Shown: positions 1-8,281 of the stretch, piece by piece | Numbering within the stretch: the first letter of the stretch is position 1 | Layout of the letters: each line of letters opens with the position of its first letter | Assembly: GCA_002705565.1 (NCBI GenBank) | Contig: PAHJ01000045.1 | Coordinates: forward strand, 1-59,317 | Direction: 5' to 3' | Origin: Geminicoccus sp. | Lineage (GTDB): Bacteria > Pseudomonadota > Alphaproteobacteria > UBA7985 | DNA length: 59,317 bases | Made by a program: the position numbers and the translations under genes | Notes under the pieces: generated by a model | Seen by the model: the letters and a program-made list of their open reading frames with translations, nothing else | Told to the model about the DNA's origin: nothing | Database searches by the model: none

Positions 1-16
1 CCCGTCTCTCGCGCCA
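1..16 (+). tRNA. 3' end of a tRNA (truncated by window edge), possibly tRNA-Ser
   Basis: The first 16 bases read as a tRNA tail: T-stem 3' strand CCCGT, a 7-base acceptor strand CTCTCGC, discriminator G and an encoded CCA at 14-16. A rho-independent terminator follows 14 bases later, as expected for a tRNA transcript. The G discriminator fits serine tRNA, but the anticodon lies outside the window, so the identity is a guess and even the tRNA call rests on a short stretch. Confidence 0.4.
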
Positions 17-30
17 TTTGTAAAAAACTC

Positions 31-61
31 AAAAGGCCTCGGCATCTGCCGGGGCTTTTTG
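31..61 (+). terminator. Rho-independent terminator after the partial tRNA
   Basis: A 13-bp stem (two G-U pairs) joins AAAAGGCCTCGGC (31-43) to GCCGGGGCTTTTT (48-60) around the loop ATCT. The 3' arm runs into a T tract. It would end the transcript entering from the left edge. Confidence 0.75.
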
Positions 62-885
62 CGTTTCTGGGCCCCGTTTTAACAGCCGGGTCCCCGGGCG
101 TTTCCAACCCTGCACCCCACTCTGGCATTGTGTCTCAGAGACTGAACCGCTTCTTTGTGAAGAGAAAGTGCTTCCTTTATGAGGAAATGGCTGTAACGTC
201 CCCTGCGGACCAGACCTAAGTTCCTGTAAAACATATATTTTTACAATAGAATCGCTTTTGGCATTCGCTTTGCGGCGCCAAGGTGCGAATGCCCAGTAAT
301 GGGGTTTCTCAGCAAATCGGTTCGAGCGGGCAGGCCAAAAAAAAGCAAACGATGGCCCAATGCTTCAGTCCTTAAGGGATGGCAGGGGTTTCTCTCTTTC
401 ATTTCAACAGGTCGGATTGAGCGGTTAACCTCTATATCCCACCTCTCGTTTATAATGCGATCAGCTTTGGTGATCTTTGATGAATCGGGACTGGCGAGCG
501 AAGGTTGGCAGATCAGGGGACTTACAGTGTTAGGTCCAAAATCAAGCCGCTTAGCGCGAATAAAGGTTTTTTATCAATGCAACATACGGTGGTAGTGGCT
601 CGCTTTGACAAACCGCATAAATATTAGTTTCAATATGACGACTGATTTCCGTCACGGAGACGGGAACCTAATCTATTTGAACCGAAGAACGTATGAAAAT
701 ACCATCAAAAAGCAATAAAACCAATAGGTTAGGTTTTGGCCCAAGGATTGCTATTCACAAATCAGGGTCGAGCAAAGCATCTGATTGTCACTTAATCAGA
801 CCTGCCTTAAAGGCCCATAATCTTTTGAAGGATGGACCGTTGACGTCAGCGGCTGTCTTGCCTGATCAACCAGAGGAGGTTGCCT
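62..885. other. Gene-poor, AT-rich intergenic stretch
   Basis: About 820 bases without a convincing gene. Short open frames (for example 299-595 and 693-893, plus) have no ribosome binding site, no recognisable domain and unusual residue composition. Base composition from about 170 to 830 is clearly more AT-rich than the neighbouring genes. A promoter for the gene at 886 is presumably near the right end, but no good -35/-10 pair was identified. Confidence 0.5.
872..879 (+). promoter_or_regulatory. Ribosome binding site that fixes a GTG start
   Basis: AGAGGAGG ends at 879. It sits directly against the TTG at 880, which is too close to serve it, but six bases before the GTG at 886. The downstream gene therefore most likely starts at GTG 886. 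Confidence 0.6.
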
Positions 886-1596
886 GTGTTTAGTGTGGTA
901 TCCAACAACAACACCCCAATTTTGCCCTTCATCGCCCAAGTGGAGAGCAATTCGCACGATGTTGCTCTTCATCGTGTGTTAGGGCAGTTTGATGGCGCGG
1001 AGGCACCACGCTTCTTTTCCGGCGAACCGGCCCGAGGGGTCCGCCTTGCGATCGCGCTGACCACGGCTCTATTAGCCAGCCGGCACGACGCTCAGGCGGT
1101 CATTATCATGGGCACAGCCGACCAGATCAAGGCGCATCGAGACGGACTGCCTGATGCAATAGACCGGGCGGTCCAAGTGGCGCGCACAGGTAAAGTTGTT
1201 GAGCTGGTCACTGATCTTGATGATGACGCGCGGTTCAAAACGGATATCCGTGGCACGTCTGGCTGCTTCCATCTGGGTGCGTTCGACGACGAGGACGACT
1301 TGGATAGTCAGGGTAGCACAGGACTCTTTGTGTTTCGGGCGGATAGCTTCCTGACAGAGGCAGAAATCTTGTGCAACGGCATGTTGGCACTGTGTCAGGT
1401 GGTGCTGGAGACAGGGCAGACTTCGGTTCTAGGCACGGGCGAGGCTTTAAGCGATCTGACGACACTCAGCTTTTGGGATGGATTCTGGACGCGAACGGAC
1501 AACCGTGCCGCCGTGTTGATCGACGAACAGCCTGCAACCGCCCCCCTGCATGTTCCGGCGAAGACCGCGATGGAGCGGAGAAGCCTGCAAGGGTAA
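886..1596 (+). CDS. Hypothetical protein (236 aa)
   Basis: Not recognised. The protein has no signal peptide or membrane segment and looks cytoplasmic. It begins with a short polar segment and continues as mixed alpha/beta sequence with an acidic patch (DDEDDLD) near residue 137. The start is GTG, chosen because AGAGGAGG lies six bases upstream. Codon use resembles the surrounding genes, so it is probably real. It is convergent with the secreted protein at 1617-2192, with only 20 bases between the stops, and has no operon partner that hints at a role. Confidence 0.6.
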   Translation: MFSVVSNNNTPILPFIAQVESNSHDVALHRVLGQFDGAEAPRFFSGEPARGVRLAIALTTALLASRHDAQAVIIMGTADQIKAHRDGLPDAIDRAVQVARTGKVVELVTDLDDDARFKTDIRGTSGCFHLGAFDDEDDLDSQGSTGLFVFRADSFLTEAEILCNGMLALCQVVLETGQTSVLGTGEALSDLTTLSFWDGFWTRTDNRAAVLIDEQPATAPLHVPAKTAMERRSLQG

Positions 1597-1616
1597 GGGT
1601 CGCGCGATTCCTGGGG

Positions 1617-2192
1617 TCAGCACGTCTGGACGGTCTCCGCCTCACCCGCGTTAGCGGCCAGCTGTACTGGATCAATCCGTCGATCCATGGGGGCAAAGCT
1701 GTCGCCGTCGTCGACGCTCAGCCAGAAGGTCGTTAGCCGGTCTTCGGCCGCGGTGTCCGCCACAATGCAGCCCGATGGCACAACGCTCATGGAGACGATC
1801 TGACGGGTCGATACGCGGACTGGGTGCCACATATTCACCTGTTCCTGGACACGCGAATAGCGGTTTAGGTCATCGGGTGAGATTTGGTAGAGAAACAAGC
1901 TTTCCCCTTCCGCAGGCTTGATGCCTTTCAGTCCGGAAGTACCTACGGCGACACGGTCGAGTGAAAAGCGTTCTTCAATCCGCTGTCCGGTTTCCCGGTT
2001 TGTCGCGGATAGGCGAAGCGCCTGGCCTGCTGGGTCGAGTTGCACCTGCTGGGGCGTCGAAGAAACCACCTGAAACGCCGAAGGATTGGCCGAAAGGGGA
2101 TCCGGGCCGCGAAAGGTTGCAAAGGCGGCAACAGACATGGTGCTGCCAGCAGCGACTGCGAGGAGCAGTAGGGGAGCGAGGAAAGGTTGCAT
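1617..2192 (-). CDS. Secreted protein of unknown function (191 aa)
   Basis: The ATG at 2192 gives an N-terminus (MQPFLAPLLLLAVAAG...) that reads as a Sec signal peptide with a likely cut after SVAAFA around residue 23. A GGAAGAG stretch lies upstream. The frame is open to 2306, but the extension would bury the signal peptide, so the shorter start was preferred. The mature part is about 170 residues, with the sequence DDGDSFAPMDRRIDP and few cysteines. No family was recognised. The gene stands alone on the minus strand and is probably periplasmic or outer-membrane associated. Confidence 0.6.
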   Translation of the reverse strand: MQPFLAPLLLLAVAAGSTMSVAAFATFRGPDPLSANPSAFQVVSSTPQQVQLDPAGQALRLSATNRETGQRIEERFSLDRVAVGTSGLKGIKPAEGESLFLYQISPDDLNRYSRVQEQVNMWHPVRVSTRQIVSMSVVPSGCIVADTAAEDRLTTFWLSVDDGDSFAPMDRRIDPVQLAANAGEAETVQTC

Positions 2193-2988
2193 GTCGTATC
2201 TCTTCCAGTGAAATCCACCGCTATATGCCGCCCGCAATAAGGCAAAATCTCGTCGGTTTGTGTGGGAGTCTGTGACAGCTGGTGACACGACTGCGACCAG
2301 CGGCACCGATTAGGGCGAGGGGGCGCTTTCGAAGGGGGTTGATCGTGATTATGCGTAAGAAAGAGGCCACCAACTGACTGTTAGTTGGTGGCCTCAGTTC
2401 GCAACCAGGCGTGGATGCTGCGATAGTTTTTTGGGGTGCTACGCAAACATGTATGATCGCCGGTGCGGTGTGCGGTACTCAACTCGTGCTTTTGCCGGGC
2501 AGACACCTGAATTTCAGACGTTGCCTACTCTACTCCCCCGAAGAGATCCAACGATCACCCGGGCGTAAAAGCGGTTCAGGCCAGTCATGAGACGTGGACC
2601 CAGTGCTACGGCAAAATGAGTCAGAGAAAAATACGCATTGCCTAAATCAAATGAATCTTAACAACCTGGTTCATAGCACCTGAAAATATAAGATAAAACT
2701 ATCAAAAATAGATAAATAACCACAAAAAAGAGACCGTTTTGCGGGTGAGGCTCCGATTCTGACGAGAATCGAAAGGTGGAAGGAGGCAAAATTCTCTGGT
2801 GGCTGTGAGTTTAGGCCCGTATCGCGAAGGGAATGAGCAGAGGGTCTGAGGCCGTCTTTCCCCGCCTTTGTTAACGGCGGCGTCGACTAATTCGCTAAAA
2901 GTGTCAAAACTACCTTTTAATGCGCGGCGGAGCCGTGAAAGTAACGGTCCCGTGCGCCAGCACGTTTTTCCGAACAGGGTGAGTTGCA
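2193..2988. other. Gene-poor stretch upstream of the MaoC/CitE pair
   Basis: Nearly 800 bases without a supportable protein gene. It holds one strong orphan hairpin (2363-2395) and an AT-rich segment around 2600-2720 that could carry promoters for the gene at 2989. The minus-strand open frame at 2702-2989 has no family resemblance and overlaps the promoter region of the next gene, so it was not called. Confidence 0.5.
2363..2395 (-). terminator. Orphan rho-independent terminator, leftward
   Basis: A perfect 13-bp inverted repeat, GAGGCCACCAACT (2363-2375) and its complement (2383-2395), flanks a 7-base loop. Read on the minus strand the stem is followed by TTTCTT, so it would end a leftward transcript. 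No minus-strand gene lies between it and the plus-strand genes beginning at 2989. It could terminate a small RNA made from about 2400-2700. Confidence 0.5.
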
Positions 2989-3441
2989 ATGGCTGGATTA
3001 TGGTTTGAAGACTTTTCAGAAGGCATGGCCTTTGAGCATGCTACCCGTCGGACCGTGACCACGTACGACAATATGCATTTTTCGCTGATGACCATGAACC
3101 CGCAGCCACTGCACATCGACCACGAGTTTGCGGCCCAGTCCGAGTGGGGGCAGCCGTTGGTGAATAGCTTGTTCACGCTGGGCTTGCTGATCGGCATGAC
3201 GGTAGGTGATACGACAGAAGGGACGACTCTCGGCAATCTCGGGATGACGGATGTTCGCTTTCCCCACCCTGTGTTCGAGGGCGATACGCTGCATGCGCGC
3301 ACCCGGGTCATTGGCGTGCGCGCCAGCAAGTCCCGGCCGGGGCAAGGGATCGTAACGTTCCAACATGAAATGCTGAATCAAGCAGATACTCTGGTCGCGA
3401 CGTGTGACCGCGCGGCGCTGATGCTGGGACGGCCAGACTGA
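2989..3441 (+). CDS. MaoC family dehydratase (CoA-ester hydratase)
   Basis: A 150-residue single hot-dog domain of the MaoC type, probably hydrating or dehydrating an enoyl-CoA or mesaconyl/itaconyl-type CoA ester in the cytoplasm. The hydratase-2 motif is seen as MNPQPLHIDHEFA (about residues 36-48), carrying the catalytic His/Asp. The family opening (WFEDFSEGMAFEHATRRTVT) is also clear. The stop overlaps the start of the CitE-like gene by one base, so the two are translated together. MaoC plus CitE-type lyase pairs are known for itaconate, mesaconate and citramalyl-CoA conversion. The substrate here is inferred, not shown. Confidence 0.85.
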   Translation: MAGLWFEDFSEGMAFEHATRRTVTTYDNMHFSLMTMNPQPLHIDHEFAAQSEWGQPLVNSLFTLGLLIGMTVGDTTEGTTLGNLGMTDVRFPHPVFEGDTLHARTRVIGVRASKSRPGQGIVTFQHEMLNQADTLVATCDRAALMLGRPD

Positions 3442-4289
3442 TGCGCAGCCTGCTTTTTGTTCCCGGTGACGACCTGAAAAAGCTGAGCCGAAGCCTCAGG
3501 GACGATACGGAGGCTGACGCCCTCATTTTCGACCTGGAGGACTCCGTCGCTTTGGCACGGAAGGACGACGCGAGGCGGATCACCTGTGACGCGTTGGGGC
3601 TGGATACGACAAAGCGGCGCTTTGTCCGCTTGAACCCCTTTGACACCGGACGGCTGCACGAAGATCTGGCCGCGACACTGCCCGGCAATCCCGATGGCTT
3701 TGTCCTGCCCAAGGCAACCGGCGTGCAGGCGGTGGCACGCCTGGGACGGTTGATGGATCAGGCTGGGGCAGACCCAAGGTGCTCTATCATTGTGATCGCG
3801 AGCGAAACGCCCGTGGCCGTCCAGGCCCTGGCCCGAGATGACTGGGGTCATCCGCGGCTGGAGGGCATGATGTGGGGCGCAGAGGATCTGGCGGCTGAAC
3901 TCGGAGCGTCGCGCAACCGGGTCGAAGGCCGCCCCACACAGCCCTTTCGTCTGGCGCTAAATCTTATGTTGGTGGCCGCCAAAGCGGCGGGGGTGCTGGC
4001 CGTTGATACGGTTTACGCCGATTTTCGAGATCAGGCAGGCTTGCGCGCCGAAGCGGAAGAAGCCGCCGCAGACGGTTTTGATGCTAAAGCCGCCATTCAT
4101 CCCGCCCAACTGGCCCCGATCAACCAAGCCTTTACCCCGACGGCCGAGGCCGTTGCTTGGGCGCGGGCCGTGGTGGCGGTCATGTCGGAGGCCTCTACGG
4201 GCGTGGCATCGCTGGACGGTCAAATGCTCGATCAACCGCACCTGAAGCAGGCGCACCGTATTCTGACGCGTGCAAATGACGACCGTTAG
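3441..4289 (+). CDS. CoA ester lyase of the CitE / HpcH-HpaI family
   Basis: 282 residues with the family start RSLLFVPGD and the metal-binding strand IFDLEDSV (about residues 29-36), followed by VLPKA, MWGAEDLAAELG and AAIHPAQ. These are hallmarks of the Mg-dependent TIM-barrel lyases that cleave citryl-, malyl- or citramalyl-CoA. The ATG overlaps the MaoC stop (TGATG), so a two-gene operon is likely. The natural reading is hydratase followed by C-C lyase on a C4-C5 CoA ester. Malyl-CoA thioesterase activity, known in related proteins, is an alternative. Its 3' end overlaps the convergent priA by four bases. Confidence 0.85.
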   Translation: MRSLLFVPGDDLKKLSRSLRDDTEADALIFDLEDSVALARKDDARRITCDALGLDTTKRRFVRLNPFDTGRLHEDLAATLPGNPDGFVLPKATGVQAVARLGRLMDQAGADPRCSIIVIASETPVAVQALARDDWGHPRLEGMMWGAEDLAAELGASRNRVEGRPTQPFRLALNLMLVAAKAAGVLAVDTVYADFRDQAGLRAEAEEAAADGFDAKAAIHPAQLAPINQAFTPTAEAVAWARAVVAVMSEASTGVASLDGQMLDQPHLKQAHRILTRANDDR

Positions 4290-6490
4290 AGGAAGGAGTA
4301 GGGGTCGATGTCCACGGTAAGCCGCAGGGCGCCGGGCGTTTTGATCCCCTTCAGCCATTTCGTAATGAACGGTTGCAACCGGACCCCAGGGGTGCCTCTT
4401 ACGAGAAAGCGACGACGGTGCCGCCCGCGTATCACGGAAATTGGCGCAGCGGCGGGGCCAAAAACCTTGATGCCCTGAATGTCTTCATCATTGCGCGGCT
4501 GCCGCTGGACCAAGTCCCGGCAAAAGGTGTCTAGGCGGTCTTCTTCTGGGTCGCTGATGACCACGGCTGCAAGCCGTCCGTAAGGCGGCAGGGCCATCAT
4601 TTCCCGTTGGGCCAGTTCGGTTTCATAGAAGGCGTCGCGGTCATCCGAAATCAGTGCCTGCATCACCGGATGATCCGGCTCGTGGGTTTGCAGCATCACC
4701 TCACCCCGTATTTCCCCCCGACCTGCGCGACCTGCGACCTGATGCAGCAGTTGAAAGGTCTTTTCGCCCGCCCGAACATCACCGCCATATAAAGAGAGAT
4801 CGGCATCAACGACCCCGACAAGGGTCAGATTCGGAAAATGGTAGCCTTTGGCAAGAATTTGCGTCCCAACCAGAATGTCCACGTCACCCCGCTCGACCGC
4901 TTCGATCATGTCCCGCACTGATGAGCGCTGCATGGTGTCAGAGGAACCGATGGCAATGCGCGCGTGTGGAAAGCGACGCATGGCCTCTTCGCCGACCCGT
5001 TCTACGCCCGGACCGCAGGCGACAAGACTGTCTTCTTCGCCACAAACGGTGCAGGAGGTCGTCGCCTTGGTCTGGAACCCACAGTGGTGACAGACCAATC
5101 GGCGCGCCAGTCGGTGTTCGGTCAGCCAGGAATCGCAGGATGGACATTTATAACGGTGGCCGCAGGCATTGCAGAGTGTGAGAGGGGCGTAGCCGCGCCG
5201 GTTGAGGAACAGCAAGGTTTGCTGTCCGGCTTCCAGGCGCTGTTCGACAGCGGCAATCAAAGCAGGCGATAGCCAAGAGCCGCGCTCTGGCCGGTCTTCG
5301 CGCAGGTTGATCAGGCTCACGTCCGGCAGCACAGCTCCACCGTGGCGGCTGGGCAGGATCATGCGCTTGTATCGGCCTTCGAGCGTGTTCAGCACTGTTT
5401 CCAGCGATGGCGTTGCGCTGGCCAGAACAATGGGGCACTTGGCGATGTTGGCGCGGACAACGGCCATATCGCGCGCCTGATAGGTTACGCCTTCATCCTG
5501 TTTGAAGCTGCCGTCGTGCTCCTCATCCAGAACAATCAGGCCAAGGTCCCGGAATGGCAGATACAGTGCCGAGCGTGCGCCCACCACCACCCGAGCCTCG
5601 CCCTCCGACACAGCGCGCCAGGTTTCTGAACGCATTTTCGGGGTCAGATCAGAGTGCCAGAGCGCGGGCGCGCAGCCAAACCGCTGTTTGAACCGGCTCA
5701 ACCACTGCCCGGTAAGCGCGATCTCCGGCAACATCACGAGGATCTGCCCCTTGTGATCCGGATCCGCCAGCAGGCGGTCGATGACATCGAAATAGACCTC
5801 GGTTTTGCCAGAGCCCGTCACGCCATCAATCAACGAGACAGAAAAGCCGTCCCGTAGCGCTTCAACCAGATGATCTGCTGCGTCTTGCTGGGCGTCGTTG
5901 AGAGAAAAAGTCTCTCTACGGAGCTTTGGGACAGGCCATCGTCCCTGTGGTCGCCGCTCAAAGGCTTCCACCAGTCCAGACTTGATGAGACCGTCGAGGA
6001 CCGATGTTGATGTACCGGCCGCATCCACAACCGCTTTTCGGCGCATCGCTTGCTCGGGTGCATTGCTGAGGGCGTTGATGATTTTGGTGCGAGCAGGGGT
6101 GGTGCGGTAGCCTGTGGGCGGCGTCTGGTCCGGCGCCAACCGCACCCACCGTTCCGATGACGGCGGCAACAAACCCTCTGGCGCGGTCAAAGACATCCGC
6201 AGCACGGCACCGGGCGCACAGAGGTTATAGCGCGCGACCCAGTCGATGAATTTACGATGAAACTCGGGTAGGGGGCGGGTCGGCAGGACTTGGTTAATGG
6301 GTTTTAACTTCGATGAATCCACCGTATTTGCCGAATCAGAGGCATCCCAAACCACCCCCAGTGCGGTTCTTGGCCCCAAGGGGACTCGAACCACATTTCC
6401 AGGTTCAACAAATGTTCCTTCCGGAACCGCATAATCAAAGGGTCCGGGGAACGGAAGGGGGAGAAGAATCGGGACTCGTGTGTCGTTCAT
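4286..6490 (-). CDS. priA: Primosomal protein N' (PriA helicase)
   Basis: 734 residues, normal for PriA, the 3'-to-5' helicase that reloads the replisome at stalled forks. The N-terminal DNA-binding domain is followed by Walker A DGVTGSGKTE (about 222-231) and the DEEH box (about 322-325). The zinc-binding insert has eight cysteines (about 440, 443, 449, 452, 467, 470, 480, 483). C-terminal helicase motifs include GTQILAKGYHFPNLTLVGVVDAD and QVAGRAGRG. It is divergent from the aldolase gene across about 146 bases, an arrangement found in many Alphaproteobacteria. The 3' end overlaps the convergent CitE-like gene. Confidence 0.96.
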   Translation of the reverse strand: MNDTRVPILLPLPFPGPFDYAVPEGTFVEPGNVVRVPLGPRTALGVVWDASDSANTVDSSKLKPINQVLPTRPLPEFHRKFIDWVARYNLCAPGAVLRMSLTAPEGLLPPSSERWVRLAPDQTPPTGYRTTPARTKIINALSNAPEQAMRRKAVVDAAGTSTSVLDGLIKSGLVEAFERRPQGRWPVPKLRRETFSLNDAQQDAADHLVEALRDGFSVSLIDGVTGSGKTEVYFDVIDRLLADPDHKGQILVMLPEIALTGQWLSRFKQRFGCAPALWHSDLTPKMRSETWRAVSEGEARVVVGARSALYLPFRDLGLIVLDEEHDGSFKQDEGVTYQARDMAVVRANIAKCPIVLASATPSLETVLNTLEGRYKRMILPSRHGGAVLPDVSLINLREDRPERGSWLSPALIAAVEQRLEAGQQTLLFLNRRGYAPLTLCNACGHRYKCPSCDSWLTEHRLARRLVCHHCGFQTKATTSCTVCGEEDSLVACGPGVERVGEEAMRRFPHARIAIGSSDTMQRSSVRDMIEAVERGDVDILVGTQILAKGYHFPNLTLVGVVDADLSLYGGDVRAGEKTFQLLHQVAGRAGRGEIRGEVMLQTHEPDHPVMQALISDDRDAFYETELAQREMMALPPYGRLAAVVISDPEEDRLDTFCRDLVQRQPRNDEDIQGIKVFGPAAAPISVIRGRHRRRFLVRGTPGVRLQPFITKWLKGIKTPGALRLTVDIDPYSFL

Positions 6491-6557
6491 GCAACGGAAA
6501 CGTTATATCGCAGTCATTTACAGGGTGAACTTCAAGTTATCTGATTTCATTATCGTG

Positions 6558-6586
6558 TTGATTTGTTATGTGTGCACGCATATTTC
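6558..6586 (+). promoter_or_regulatory. Possible sigma-70 type promoter for the aldolase gene
   Basis: TTGATT (6558-6563), a 17-base spacer, then TATTTC (6581-6586), in the AT-rich divergent region between priA and the aldolase. Spacing is ideal and the hexamers are fair matches, but neither is perfect. Confidence 0.35.
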
Positions 6587-6636
6587 AGTCGCGCAATTTC
6601 AGCGCATATTTAATTATCATATTTTCGAGGCATCAA

Positions 6637-7293
6637 ATGCGCTTTTTCGTAGATACGGCAGACGTATCGGAGCTTGATAAGCTACTCGTCACCGGAATGG
6701 TTGACGGCGTAACCACAAACCCATCTCTGATCGCCAAGTCTGGCCGTAATATTCTCGAAGTGACAAAAGAGATCGCCTCCATGGTTGATGGCCCCGTTTC
6801 GGCTGAAGTTACGGCGACCGACTACGATACCATGATCCAAGAGGGTAAGAAGCTCGCCGCCATCGCAGAGAACATCGCGGTGAAGGTGCCGTTGACGGTC
6901 GATGGTCTGCGGACCTGCAAAACGCTGTCTGATGCCGGCACGATGGTAAACGTCACTCTGTGCTTCTCAGCGGCACAAGCGCTACTGGCTGCCAAAGCAG
7001 GCGCCACCTTCATTTCCCCGTTTGTCGGTCGTCTGGACGACATGGGCATGGACGGTATGGAACTGATTGAGAGCATTCGGGACGTCTATGACGCCTATCC
7101 CACGCTCAAAACTGAGATTTTAGTCGCATCCATTCGCAATACGCGCCATGTCGAGCGCGCTGCGGAAGTGGGCGCAGACGTTGGCACGCTGCCACCACGG
7201 GTGATCTGGGACATGTACCAGCATCCGCTGACCGCGAAAGGATTGGACGATTTCCTCGCGGATTGGGGCAAAACAGGACAGTCTATTCTCTAG
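6637..7293 (+). CDS. fsa: Fructose-6-phosphate aldolase / transaldolase-like protein
   Basis: 218 residues of the short transaldolase family (TalC/FSA). The start [10 protein letters not shown] is typical, and the ATG at 6637 has CGAGG six bases upstream, so the longer frame from 6568 was rejected. [14 protein letters not shown] (about 23-36) and NIAVKVPLT are family motifs. Lys83 in the latter would form the Schiff base. Also seen are [23 protein letters not shown] and the C-terminal GADVGTLPP. It interconverts sugar phosphates by aldol chemistry in the cytoplasm. Whether it is a true transaldolase or an aldolase cannot be told from sequence alone. Confidence 0.93.
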   Translation: MRFFVDTADVSELDKLLVTGMVDGVTTNPSLIAKSGRNILEVTKEIASMVDGPVSAEVTATDYDTMIQEGKKLAAIAENIAVKVPLTVDGLRTCKTLSDAGTMVNVTLCFSAAQALLAAKAGATFISPFVGRLDDMGMDGMELIESIRDVYDAYPTLKTEILVASIRNTRHVERAAEVGADVGTLPPRVIWDMYQHPLTAKGLDDFLADWGKTGQSIL

Positions 7294-7540
7294 TTTTCAG
7301 AGGGTTATAGGCACCGACTATCCTCGGGGGGGGATAATGCGCGTAGGCATAATATTGCTTTACGGCGTGATGATTACGCGGGTACGGCACGGCGGTTGCA
7401 CTGAAGTATTTTATTCAGGGCCTTTGCCAAGCTGATACTCAAAGTGGGAACTGCCCCTATTTCAAGCGGTTCTTGCGATGCAAATAATAAGGCTGGTCTC
7501 GCGCCAGTCATATTTTAAAAAGTGATGGGACATTTAACCC

Positions 7541-8281
7541 ATGATTAATAATCGAGGGAATATAACCGACGGTTCGTCCGTGGGACTGCCCTCAACGTCT
7601 GCAGTTGGCTCGGCAATTTCGCCGAGTGCTGTCCGGGAATTCCTCAGGGATAACCCGGCGTTCCTGTCGGAAAACCCCGAATTGCTGGATCCAGCAACAG
7701 GGGAAGACGGACCGGATACGAACGTTGTGGATTTCGCAGCCGCACAGTCAAACGTCTTTCGCCGTCGTTATGAGTCCTTAAGGAGCAACCACCTGAGCCT
7801 GATCCAGGCCGGGCGGGAAAATCAAAGCCACTTGGATGGTCTGCGTTCCGTTTTGATGCAGTTGATCCGTGTGTCTTCGATCCCGGCGGTTGTTTCAACG
7901 GTTCTGGAAACCTACGGGCAGAAATTTCAGGTGCCCTTTGTGGTTTTAGGGATCGAGGCAAACCGGAATGAAACCGGCGAATTTCACGTCGATCAGTTCC
8001 GACGACTGACCCCCGGGTCAGTTGAACGCCTCATGGGCGACTTTGACCGCGTTCTGTCTCCTATTGCGGGGCAGGAAGCCATCATTTTTGTCGATAATGC
8101 AGACGAGGTACAGTCCTGTGCTTTGTATCGTCTCAGCATTGGCATGCAACGCCGACCTGGTGTCCTCGCCTTTGGCACCACGGAAACGGGCATATTTTCG
8201 CCCGACCAGGCCGACGACCTTATTTCAATCCTGTGTGGCGCAGCCGGTGCCGCACTTAGCCGGGAATTTGACAGACTATGA
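7541..8281 (+). CDS. DUF484 family protein
   Basis: 246 residues. The signature SAVREFLRDNPAFLSENPELL (about 30-50) and the GAF-like middle and C-terminal parts (FQVPFVVLGIEA, FGTTETGIFSPDQADDLISILCGAAGAAL) identify DUF484. Its biochemical role is not established. It is commonly found next to xerC, and here its stop overlaps the xerC start by four bases (ATGA), implying coupled translation. The 247-base gap to the aldolase gene suggests its own promoter. A link to chromosome-dimer resolution is an inference from position. Confidence 0.88.
   Translation: MINNRGNITDGSSVGLPSTSAVGSAISPSAVREFLRDNPAFLSENPELLDPATGEDGPDTNVVDFAAAQSNVFRRRYESLRSNHLSLIQAGRENQSHLDGLRSVLMQLIRVSSIPAVVSTVLETYGQKFQVPFVVLGIEANRNETGEFHVDQFRRLTPGSVERLMGDFDRVLSPIAGQEAIIFVDNADEVQSCALYRLSIGMQRRPGVLAFGTTETGIFSPDQADDLISILCGAAGAALSREFDRL

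Noticed and set aside
299-893. Two short open frames in the AT-rich left region
   Set aside because: No ribosome binding site, odd composition and no similarity that I recognise; the second overlaps the start of the next gene.
2520-2560. GGGGGAGTAG on the minus strand, recalling the start of the yybP-ykoY manganese riboswitch
   Set aside because: The matching 3' half of that motif is absent and no metal transporter gene lies downstream on that strand.
2702-2989. 95-codon minus-strand frame before the MaoC gene
   Set aside because: Covers the probable promoter region of the plus-strand operon and shows no protein-like pattern.
7-7506. Exact 10-base repeat TCTCGCGCCA at 7-16 (tRNA end) and 7497-7506, like attachment sites of an island
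   Set aside because: The DNA between holds priA and the aldolase gene, which are housekeeping genes, and there is no integrase; a 10-base match can be chance.
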